Positions 57,448-64,000 of a stretch of DNA of 64,000 nt are shown here, piece by piece. The position numbers were made by a program, and so were the translations under genes. The DNA is taken from positions 124,001-188,000 of the forward strand of contig NZ_FMIR01000013.1 of NCBI RefSeq assembly GCF_900095745.1. Direction: 5' to 3'. The notes beneath the pieces are model-generated. The model was not told where the DNA came from, ran no database searches, and saw only the letters and a program-made list of their open reading frames with translations. Source of the stretch: Microbacterium oxydans (GTDB taxonomy: Bacteria > Actinomycetota > Actinomycetes > Actinomycetales > Microbacteriaceae). How positions within the stretch are numbered: the first letter of the stretch is position 1; each line of letters opens with the position of its first letter.

Positions 57448-57774
57448 TCAGCGCCCCTGCCCTCGTGCCGAGCGGACGATCTCCTCGAGCCGGCGGAGAT
57501 AGGCGTCGAAGGACTCCCGCCCCGCCTCGGTCAGGGCGATGCGACGGGCCCGCTGATCGGTGGGGCTGTTCGTCACGACGACCACTCCCGCATCCGTCAG
57601 AGCCGATACATGCTTCGACAGCGCCGACTTGCTCACGCCGACCAGGCGGAGCAGCGTCGAGAACTCGATGTAGTCCGCGGGGGCCAGTGCGGAAAGAACG
57701 CTCAATCGCACCGGCTCATGCAACAGCGGATCGAGCCGCGGCGCCACCGCGTCCTCTCCCTGCGCCTCACTCAT
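57448..57774 (-). CDS. winged-helix transcriptional regulator (ArsR/MarR-like, HTH_34 type)
   Basis: 108 residues: LHEPVRLSVLSALAPADYIEFSTLLRLVGVSKSALSKHVSALTDAGVVVV is a winged helix, with dimerisation helices at both ends. This class usually controls adjacent membrane proteins. It overlaps the gene upstream by 8 nt and precedes the 336-residue membrane protein by 5 nt. Very likely the regulator of its own operon through the palindrome in the promoter. Confidence 0.88.
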   Translation of the reverse strand: MSEAQGEDAVAPRLDPLLHEPVRLSVLSALAPADYIEFSTLLRLVGVSKSALSKHVSALTDAGVVVVTNSPTDQRARRIALTEAGRESFDAYLRRLEEIVRSARGQGR

Positions 57775-58204
57775 CTCGCTTCCCGGATGCCGCCGCGGCC
57801 GGAACGCTCGCGAGGCGCTGCAGACCCGGTCGGCAGACGAGGAGGATCACGACGACGGCAGCCAGCGCTCCGATGGTGTTGGGGAGGATCCATCCCGCCG
57901 CCCGGACCGGGAACTGTGCGGCGGCGAATGCGGCGAGCGCCAGCAGGGCACCACCCCAGACCAGCCATGCGCCGCGACGGTCGGACCAGGTCAACCGCAG
58001 CCGGATCGACAGCATCGAGAAGAGACCGACGATCCCCAGCACGATGAACGCCGAGAGGTAGACCATATCCATGTCGAGCATCAGCCCGATCGCCAGTGCT
58101 CCCGCCGACGCCACGAGGGAGGCGATCCATGCCCCGTTCCGCACTGACACGCTCTTCGTCTGCTTCACGGCCGCGAGGCGGGCCGCCGCTTCGTTGCTGT
58201 CCAT
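57767..58204 (-). CDS. four-span membrane protein, first gene of regulated operon
   Basis: 145 residues, four hydrophobic segments (about 25-43, 49-66, 78-95, 100-123) with short loops. No named family recognised. GGAGGGA lies 4 nt before the ATG at 58204. Upstream of a HTH_34-type regulator, an arrangement often seen where the membrane protein is the regulated product. Confidence 0.78.
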   Translation of the reverse strand: MDSNEAAARLAAVKQTKSVSVRNGAWIASLVASAGALAIGLMLDMDMVYLSAFIVLGIVGLFSMLSIRLRLTWSDRRGAWLVWGGALLALAAFAAAQFPVRAAGWILPNTIGALAAVVVILLVCRPGLQRLASVPAAAASGKRDE

Positions 58205-58234
58205 GATTCCCTCCGAGAGTTCGTTTCCTGTAAA

Positions 58235-58264
58235 GAAACTAACACGTAGTTTCCTCACGGGCAA
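58235..58264 (-). promoter_or_regulatory. operon promoter with embedded palindromic operator
   Basis: On the minus strand TTGCCC (58259-58264), 17-nt spacer, TAGTTT (58248-58253 region end at 58241). The perfect dyad GAAACTA-5 nt-TAGTTTC (58235-58253) covers the -10 box and part of the spacer. A further GTTTC lies at 58223-58227. The start point would be near 58234, with a short leader carrying GGAGGGA. Confidence 0.65.
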
Positions 58265-58453
58265 CCACTGCGGAGCGAGTCAGCACGAGGCGGGTCGGAA
58301 GCGGGTGAAGGTGCGGGTGGCACCCGGGTGAGCGTTACGGGTGATTTCGCGTCGTCGCCACGCTCGCACGGGCGCGCGCGACCAATAATCACCAGAGAGC
58401 CCGTGACCCCTCCGGCCGCGGGCGAATCATCGACGAGAGGACGTGCGGCGCTC

Positions 58454-59545
58454 ATGTGCACACGAGTTGTCTGGCCCGATGCCAATGGTGCAGTCATCGT
58501 TGGCCGAAACATGGACTTCCATATGGACCTGCTCTCCAACCTCTGGAAGCTCCCCCGTGGCATCGAGCGCTCCGACGGCGTCCATGGCACACTCACCTGG
58601 AAGGCCAAGTACGGAAGCATCATCGCGACGGCGTTCGACCTCATCGCGTGCGACGGCATGAACGAGAAGGGGTTCGCGGGTCACATCCTGTGGCTTGCCG
58701 AATCCGACTACGGCAAACCCGAAGCGGATGCGACTCAGCTGAGCCAGGCGGTGTGGCTGCAGTACTATCTCGACAACTTCGCCACGGTCGCCGAAGCCGT
58801 CGCGTGGACGAACGAGTCGCAGGTGCAGATCGCTCAGCTCTTCGACCCGACGGGGCACCTCGTTCCCACGCTGCACCTGGCGATAAACGACGCGAGCGGC
58901 GACTCGGCGATCATCGAGTACACCGACGGTAAGCCGAAGGTCTACCACAGCCGCGAGTACCAGGTGATGACCAACTCCCCGACGTTCGACAAGCAGCTCG
59001 AGCTCGTGAAGGAGGTCGAAGGTCTCGGCGGTGACAAGCCGCTCCCCGGATCGACCTTGGCCAGCGATCGCTTCGCGCGCGCCTCCTTCTATGTGGCTCA
59101 CCAGAAACAGCCGAAGACGCAGATCGAGGCGATCTCGGCGATGTTCAGCATCATCCGCAACGCCGCACAGCCGTTCCGCACGCCGGAGGAGGGCAAGCCC
59201 GACGCGTCGCAGACCATCTGGCAGGTCGTGCTCGACCTCACCAACATGCGCTACGCATTCGAGTCGACGACCCGACCGAACATCGTGTGGCTCGATTTCG
59301 CCGACATGAGCTTCACGGAGGGCACCAAAGTCCTCAAGCTCGACCTGGTGGGGCGACTGGCGTTGGAGGGCGGCCTGGTCGGCAACGCCAGCCACCATTT
59401 CGCGGATGTCGGAGAGCTCGGCCAGCAGGTGCTGGCCACCGGGACCGAAGCACTCGAGTTCGTGGCGCGCAAGCAGGACGAGTTCGCCGCGATCACGAAG
59501 GCCGTTCAGAGCCTGGTCGGTGAGAAGAAGCCCCACGCCGCATAA
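58454..59545 (+). CDS. choloylglycine hydrolase family protein (linear amide C-N hydrolase)
   Basis: Ntn-hydrolase, 363 residues. Cys2 becomes the N-terminal nucleophile after loss of Met1. Arg18 and Asp21 (VGRNMDF) and Asn174 (VMTNSPTF) match the active-site set of bile salt hydrolase and penicillin V acylase, and an Arg cluster lies at 206-209 (SDRFARASFY). There is no signal peptide. In soil actinobacteria such enzymes may hydrolyse acyl-homoserine lactones or N-acyl amino acids instead of bile salts; that is inference. It is followed 38 bp later by an HdeD-like gene. The Cys directly after the ATG fixes the start. Confidence 0.92.
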   Translation: MCTRVVWPDANGAVIVGRNMDFHMDLLSNLWKLPRGIERSDGVHGTLTWKAKYGSIIATAFDLIACDGMNEKGFAGHILWLAESDYGKPEADATQLSQAVWLQYYLDNFATVAEAVAWTNESQVQIAQLFDPTGHLVPTLHLAINDASGDSAIIEYTDGKPKVYHSREYQVMTNSPTFDKQLELVKEVEGLGGDKPLPGSTLASDRFARASFYVAHQKQPKTQIEAISAMFSIIRNAAQPFRTPEEGKPDASQTIWQVVLDLTNMRYAFESTTRPNIVWLDFADMSFTEGTKVLKLDLVGRLALEGGLVGNASHHFADVGELGQQVLATGTEALEFVARKQDEFAAITKAVQSLVGEKKPHAA

Positions 59546-59583
59546 CGCCCGACACCGCCCGATCGACTCTCGAGGAAACGCCT

Positions 59584-60144
59584 ATGCACGCTGCACCCAC
59601 GTCCACGAAGACCGCCTTCGACGGCATCCGCATCGCCATCGGCGTGGGGGGATCGCTCGCCCTCATCGTCGGAGTGGTGATCCTCGTCTGGCCGGGCAAG
59701 ACCGCGATGGCCGTCACCGCTCTCGTCGCCGCCTACGCGATCGTCGCGGGTGTCATCTACGCGGCCATCGGCGGGCTGAGCAGGACGAAGGGCGGATGGG
59801 CGCGCGTCGGCCACGTGCTGCTCGGCCTGATCTTCATCGTCGCCGGGGTGATCGCGTTCACGAGCCTCGGTCAGACGGCGGTCTGGCTGGGAGCCTTCCT
59901 CGGCGTGCTCGTCGGCATCCTGTGGATCGTCGAGGGTGTCGTCGCGCTGAGCACCCTCTCCCAAACTGGCTCCAGGGTCTGGTCGATCGTCTTCGCGATC
60001 TTCTCGATCGTGGCCGGAGTGGTGCTGCTGTTCGCACCGCTGTGGGGCGCCATGGTGCTGTGGATGCTGATGGGTATCTCGCTCATCGTCCTCGGCGTGG
60101 TGAACATCGTGCGAGCGATCACGTTCGGTCGCGTTCCGCGTTGA
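59584..60144 (+). CDS. HdeD-family membrane protein (DUF308)
   Basis: 186 residues, six spans arranged as three repeats of a two-span unit (VGGSLALIVGVVILVWPGKTA, LLGLIFIVAGVIAF, IFSIVAGVVLLFAPLWG). In E. coli HdeD takes part in acid resistance; in actinobacteria the role is not established. GAGGAAA precedes the ATG. It probably shares a transcript with the choloylglycine hydrolase and ends in a strong hairpin. Confidence 0.88.
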   Translation: MHAAPTSTKTAFDGIRIAIGVGGSLALIVGVVILVWPGKTAMAVTALVAAYAIVAGVIYAAIGGLSRTKGGWARVGHVLLGLIFIVAGVIAFTSLGQTAVWLGAFLGVLVGILWIVEGVVALSTLSQTGSRVWSIVFAIFSIVAGVVLLFAPLWGAMVLWMLMGISLIVLGVVNIVRAITFGRVPR

Positions 60145-60194
60145 TCACGGACGGTCGCGCTGGCTGCAGGTGGCCAGCGCGACCGTCCGTGGTC
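60143..60194. terminator. strong bidirectional terminator hairpin
   Basis: Arms ACGGACGGTCGCGCTGGC (60147-60164) and GCCAGCGCGACCGTCCGT (60173-60190) pair perfectly over 18 bp around an 8-nt loop. Pairing extends a few bases further with one G-U. It lies between convergent genes and even overlaps the stop of the HdeD-like gene. Confidence 0.8.
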
Positions 60195-60210
60195 GATGCG
60201 GCGAACGGGA

Positions 60211-61758
60211 TCAGTCGCTCATGGAGGCAGCGAGCAGACGCATGCGCGTCGCGATGCGGATCGCCTCTTCTCGAGTCGAACACCCCAGCTTGCGATAGAT
60301 CGAGCGCAACTGCGACTTCACGGTGTTCGGCGACACGTGGAAGCTCGATGCCATGTTCGCCGTCGAACGCTGCGCCGGCAGCGCGTTGAGGATGCGGAGT
60401 TCGCCCGAGGTCAGGGACGGTCGCGCTTGGAGGTCACGGAACACGATGCCTTCCGTCACCACGACCCACTGCTCGGCGGCTTCCGCATCCAGCACTTCCT
60501 TGATGCGATCCACGAGCTGTCGCGGCATGACCTCCAGCAGGCGACGGCGGTCGGCGCGCTGGGAGATCCTCGAGATCTGGCGTGCGGTCTCCGCATCGAT
60601 CTCGCCCGTTCGCGCGAGCTCGAGCCATCCCGAGAGAAGCACGGCTTCGGCGCGCTGCGCGGGTCCGAGCGTCTGATCCGATGCCAGCGCGCGAAGCTCG
60701 TGTGCCGCCGTGTCCAGCCGACCGTCGTGGAGCGCGAGATGGGCGGTCGCCAGCAGGGTGAGCACGCCGACCTTGGGGTTTTCCTTGACGACCGTCCAGG
60801 CATACGCGGAGTCACCCGTGGCGATGAGCGCCTCGATGGTCGAGGAGGCGACGACGTCGGCGGCGAACGAGCCCCGCTGAGTCGGATGTCCGTCCGAAGC
60901 CAGTCGGATCGCCTCGAGCGCATCCTCCGGCCGATGCCGCGAGAGATAGGCGCGGCAACGGGCCAGCAGAGCGAACGGCCAGTTGAGTTCGATGCTGTCG
61001 ACCGGGCACGCTCCCGACAGCAACTCGTCGACGTCACCCGACCGGCGGTCCACGGCGATGAGCGCCCTGGCGATGAGCTCGGACGACATCGTCGCGCTCG
61101 CATGGAGGGCGGTCACCTCCGGCATCTCTTCGGCCTCGGCGAGCGCGCGTTCCGCCTCGCTCAGAGTGCCGCGGATCGCGTGTGCGAGTGCGGTTCGGGC
61201 GAGAGCCATACGTTCGGCGTACTCCTGCCCGGAGAACTTGCCCAGCTGACGAGCCGTCGCGAACTCCAACAGCGCCCGCCCCGAGTCGCCGGCGGCGAGC
61301 ATCGTGGTCCCGATCTGATGATGGAGGAACCACAGGGGCCCGTCGATGCGTTCCCGACCCTCGGCTGCCGTCTCGAGAAGGCGATCCTCGAGCCGCCGCG
61401 CGTAGACCATGGCGGCCGTGACGTCGCCGTTGACGCGGAACGAGAGCATTTGGGCAAGAGTGAGGAAGTCGAGCTCATCGGCGCTCATCAGGCGCGCATC
61501 CTGGGCGTGCGGGACCGGCTGATAGGCCCGAGCCCTGCGGGCGAGCACGGCCGTCATCGGATGGATCACTCGAAGAATGGGATGCCGGTCGAGCAGACTG
61601 CTCGGCAGCTCGACGACGGCTGCCGTCAATGCGTCGGGATGCGTCGTGTAGAGAGGCCAGACGTTGGAGACGACGGTGCGGGCGATGGTTTCTGGATGTC
61701 CGGCACGCACTGCCTTCGCGAGCTCATCGCGGGCGCGGTCCGTGTCGGTGAGGTTCAT
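60211..61758 (-). CDS. LuxR-type transcriptional regulator
   Basis: 515 residues. The C-terminal LuxR HTH is clear (PSLTSGELRILNALPAQRSTANMASSFHVSPNTVKSQLRSIYRKLGC, last ~65 residues). The rest is a long helical, TPR-like region without a P-loop, so a MalT-like form lacking the ATPase part. No partner kinase nearby. The ATG at 61758 is used; a GTG at 61848 would add 30 residues, and I cannot decide with confidence. Confidence 0.85.
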   Translation of the reverse strand: MNLTDTDRARDELAKAVRAGHPETIARTVVSNVWPLYTTHPDALTAAVVELPSSLLDRHPILRVIHPMTAVLARRARAYQPVPHAQDARLMSADELDFLTLAQMLSFRVNGDVTAAMVYARRLEDRLLETAAEGRERIDGPLWFLHHQIGTTMLAAGDSGRALLEFATARQLGKFSGQEYAERMALARTALAHAIRGTLSEAERALAEAEEMPEVTALHASATMSSELIARALIAVDRRSGDVDELLSGACPVDSIELNWPFALLARCRAYLSRHRPEDALEAIRLASDGHPTQRGSFAADVVASSTIEALIATGDSAYAWTVVKENPKVGVLTLLATAHLALHDGRLDTAAHELRALASDQTLGPAQRAEAVLLSGWLELARTGEIDAETARQISRISQRADRRRLLEVMPRQLVDRIKEVLDAEAAEQWVVVTEGIVFRDLQARPSLTSGELRILNALPAQRSTANMASSFHVSPNTVKSQLRSIYRKLGCSTREEAIRIATRMRLLAASMSD

Positions 61759-62092
61759 GCGGGCCCCACCCAGGCTCTTTCCGGAGAGGTTCGAGGTGTT
61801 CGCACCACGACGGGACGGAGGAGCTCCCGCCGAAGGACAGTCGTGCACTTGTCGTTAAAAGCGGTCGCTCGAAGCATCGTTACCCCCTGCTCTGCCGACG
61901 CTCTGGGGAAGCGCCGGTCCTGTAAGACGAGAAACCAACCCCCTCGGTTCCTCGCTGACTCCTTCCTAATATATTGGCGGGCTCGGGGCGCAGATCACCG
62001 TCGGACATCACCCGGGTGTTCACCCCGGTGACACCCGGGCGACCACCCAGGCTGTCCGGCATCCGGGCCGATGAGGACCCGACCCGCACCGC
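61759..62092. other. intergenic stretch with a terminator-like hairpin
   Basis: 334 bp between the LuxR gene and the transporter gene, both on the minus strand. An AT-rich patch near 61966-61977 (TAATATATT) could be a promoter for the LuxR gene. At 62011-62039 CCCGGGTGTTCACC and GGTGACACCCGGG form a long stem with a one-base bulge just past the transporter stop, probably its terminator. I see no convincing coding frame here. Confidence 0.5.
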
Positions 62093-62998
62093 TCATTCCG
62101 TGCGAGCCTCCGCCCGCGACAGGGCGAACACCCCGCTCATCGCCACCACTCCCGCCGCCGCCAACGCCAGGAACGCCCACATCGGCGCGCCGCTCGCCTC
62201 GCCCAGGATCGCGATCCCCAGCACGACGGCGACCGCGGGATCCACGACGGTGAGCCCCGCGACGACGACCTCCGGGCGGTTGAAAGCGTGGGCCTTCTGC
62301 ACGAAGTAGATCGAGAGCCCCCCGGCGACTCCGATGCCCAGAATGCAGGCGATGGTCAGAAGGTTGGCGACATCCCACTTCAGACCGCCCGAATGGAAGG
62401 CGGACTGCACACGGAGGATGACGGTCTTGCCGAGGGTCGCCACGAAGGCCGAGTAGATGCCGCCGAGAAGCACCCAGACGACCGGAGGCGTGCGCCGGCG
62501 CCGCCCCACGATCCCGACCACCGCCGTGGTGACCAGCAGCACGGTCAGCACGACCAGCACCGCGATGAGCTGCACATCGGTGATCGCGTGCTGCGTGCTC
62601 ACCATCGCCGCGACGGTCACGAACCCGGCCACCCCGAGCACACAGATGGCGATGGCTCGCACCACCTGACGGGAGGGCGCTCTCTTGGCGAACACTGCCG
62701 TCAACAGGGCGGTGAACACCAGTGCGACGACGCCCACCGGTTGCACGACCATCAAGGGCGCGAATGTGAGACTGCCCATCTGCAGAAGCACGGTGACTCC
62801 GAGGAGGAGAGTGCCGAGCAGCCAGAAGTGGTTGCGAAGGAGGTTCATGGCCTTCGAACCGTCGACTCCGCGCTCCGCTGCGGCCTCCATGGCACGCACA
62901 CCTCGCGCCTGCAGCAGATTGCCGACCGCGAGCGCAGCGGCAGATCCGACCGCCAGAGCGATGCCGATCAGCGGTGCCGAGTCGAGTTCCATGGTCAT
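62093..62998 (-). CDS. DMT-superfamily transporter (NIPA/EamA-like)
   Basis: 301 residues, nine to ten spans: IGIALAVGSAAALAVGNLLQARG, FWLLGTLLLGVTVLLQMG, PVGVVALVFTALLTAVFAKRAPSRQVV. This fits the DMT family with likeness to magnesium-transporter-like NIPA proteins, but the substrate cannot be told. Its ATG overlaps the antiporter stop by 4 nt, so it is translated from the antiporter mRNA. Confidence 0.87.
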   Translation of the reverse strand: MTMELDSAPLIGIALAVGSAAALAVGNLLQARGVRAMEAAAERGVDGSKAMNLLRNHFWLLGTLLLGVTVLLQMGSLTFAPLMVVQPVGVVALVFTALLTAVFAKRAPSRQVVRAIAICVLGVAGFVTVAAMVSTQHAITDVQLIAVLVVLTVLLVTTAVVGIVGRRRRTPPVVWVLLGGIYSAFVATLGKTVILRVQSAFHSGGLKWDVANLLTIACILGIGVAGGLSIYFVQKAHAFNRPEVVVAGLTVVDPAVAVVLGIAILGEASGAPMWAFLALAAAGVVAMSGVFALSRAEARTE

Positions 62999-64000
62999 CT
63001 CTCGCTTTCGAGGTGGAGCTTCACACTGATCTCGAAGGCATCGAGCTCATCGAGCACATATCGGAGGGCGGTCGTGCTGTGGCGTCCGGACCGGCCGAGT
63101 TCATGCAGGCGCTCCCGCATGACCGCGATCAGGGCGAGCTGGAACTCGAGCACCTCCGGGGAGTCTGCACCGCCACGGGGATCGAGCGGCGCGACGAATC
63201 CCGCCGTCGGGAGCGAAGAGATCGCAGCGGAGAACGGCGTGCGCCCGCGACGCTGCAGAGTGCCACCGTCGATCGCGGCTTGCGCGGCGTCACGCAACTG
63301 TTCGTCGATGCTGCGGATCTCGTCGCGCGGCGGGCCGCTCGCCCCTGCCGCCCGGAGTCCGAGGAGGCGTGCCAGCACAGGAAGGGTCATCCCCTGCAGC
63401 AGCAGGCTGCCCGCCGCGACGAGAAACGCGATGAAGACCAGCAGGTCGCGCGACGGCACGTCTGGGGGCAGCGTCTGCGCCGCCGCGAGAGTGACCGCAC
63501 CACGCATGCCGGCCCACACGATCATCGCATTGTGCTTCCAGGTCAGCGGCGACGCGTCGAAGTACTCGATGTCGGCGCGCATCCGTCCCGCAGTGCGCCT
63601 TCTGGAGCCACCCCCGTCTGCGGAGAGGCGACGGCGCATCGATCTCGTCACCCTCGCGGCGTGCACATGCATCATGGGGAAGACGTACGCGGCACGGACC
63701 GCGATCAGGATCACGAGCGCCACCGCAGCAATGGTGATGCCGGCGAGCAGCCCTTCTTCTGCTTCGAGATTGCTCTCGACGATCCCCCACAACTCGAGTC
63801 CCATGAGAAGGAAGACGGCACCCTCGAGGAGGAACGCGATCGTGCGCCACGTGATCTTGTCGGAGATGCGCTGTTCGGGTGTGAGCCATCGCACGGACCC
63901 CTGCCCGCAGACCACGCCCGCCACGACCGCCGCGACGAGGCCGGAACCGCCGAGTGCTTCCGTCGGCAGATAGGCGATGTACGGGATCGTCAGGCCCAGA
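62995..64000 (-). CDS. Na+/H+ antiporter, CPA1 family, C-terminal part (cut by window edge)
   Basis: About 335 C-terminal residues; the start is beyond base 64000. It begins with membrane sequence GLTIPYIAYLPTEALGGSGL, then WRTIAFLLEGAVFLLMGLEL, and WAGMRGAVTLAAAQTLP, a conserved CPA1 block. A cytoplasmic tail of about 115 residues follows. Exchanges Na+ or K+ for protons at the cell membrane. Coupled by a 4-nt overlap to the DMT transporter gene. Confidence 0.9.
   Translation of the reverse strand, partial: LGLTIPYIAYLPTEALGGSGLVAAVVAGVVCGQGSVRWLTPEQRISDKITWRTIAFLLEGAVFLLMGLELWGIVESNLEAEEGLLAGITIAAVALVILIAVRAAYVFPMMHVHAARVTRSMRRRLSADGGGSRRRTAGRMRADIEYFDASPLTWKHNAMIVWAGMRGAVTLAAAQTLPPDVPSRDLLVFIAFLVAAGSLLLQGMTLPVLARLLGLRAAGASGPPRDEIRSIDEQLRDAAQAAIDGGTLQRRGRTPFSAAISSLPTAGFVAPLDPRGGADSPEVLEFQLALIAVMRERLHELGRSGRHSTTALRYVLDELDAFEISVKLHLESER

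Noticed and set aside
61880..62089. A 69-codon open frame in the gap upstream of the LuxR gene
   Set aside because: Its composition is typical of non-coding GC-rich frames, it overlaps the terminator-like hairpin, and it has no ribosome site or promoter box.

Overview
The window is GC-rich (roughly 69% by eye), gene-dense chromosomal DNA of an actinobacterium, most likely a Microbacterium or a close relative in the Microbacteriaceae. This rests on codon use, many ABC importers for sugars and peptides, an actinobacterial-type HrpA helicase, a protein O-mannosyltransferase, and many start codons that sit 6-8 nt downstream of a TANNNT box (leaderless mRNAs). I see no rRNA, tRNA, insertion sequence, integrase or CRISPR array. 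The genus is inferred; no phylogenetic search was possible.

Layout. 0-2 kb: 5' end of metG (minus strand) and a five-span membrane molybdopterin oxidoreductase. 2-10 kb: a glucoside uptake and hydrolysis operon on the minus strand (peptide-type ABC importer plus GH1 glycosidase) behind a promoter with an embedded palindrome; the adjacent LacI regulator overlaps the end of rsmI. 10.6-15.3 kb: O-mannosyltransferase, then an aminotransferase / amino-acid permease / Lrp operon. 15-27 kb: thioredoxin-domain protein, MmyB-type regulator divergent from an aldo-keto reductase, FMN reductase, a second aldo-keto reductase with a membrane acyltransferase-like protein, hrpA, and a quinone-reductase-like protein.

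26.8-35.8 kb: a tightly overlapped cluster of a peptide-type ABC importer, two FMN-dependent luciferase-like monooxygenases and two AhpD-fold proteins, of unknown substrate. 35.9-37.9 kb: an oxidoreductase gene directly followed by a NYN-LOTUS protein. 37.9-49.5 kb: two adjacent carbohydrate-oxidation loci. The first is an eight-gene operon (Gfo/Idh dehydrogenase, ribose-type ABC importer, two TIM-barrel isomerases, Dabb protein) facing a ROK regulator. The second has a dehydrogenase and an isomerase facing a TetR regulator. Each divergent gap holds a clear palindrome.

50-64 kb: mostly small accessory genes. They include a DUF4166/SDR pair, an aldo-keto reductase, an HTH/HTH/ImmA-like module, acetyltransferases, a flavodoxin-like reductase, a self-regulated membrane-protein operon with a 19-bp palindrome in its promoter, a choloylglycine-hydrolase family enzyme with an HdeD-like membrane protein, a LuxR regulator, a DMT transporter and the 3' part of a Na+/H+ antiporter.

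The most promising material for new biology is the monooxygenase/AhpD cluster, the paired carbohydrate-oxidation loci with their operators, the NYN-LOTUS and ImmA modules, and two genome-wide signals: the leaderless promoter pattern and the heptamer GGATGCC, which is far too frequent.
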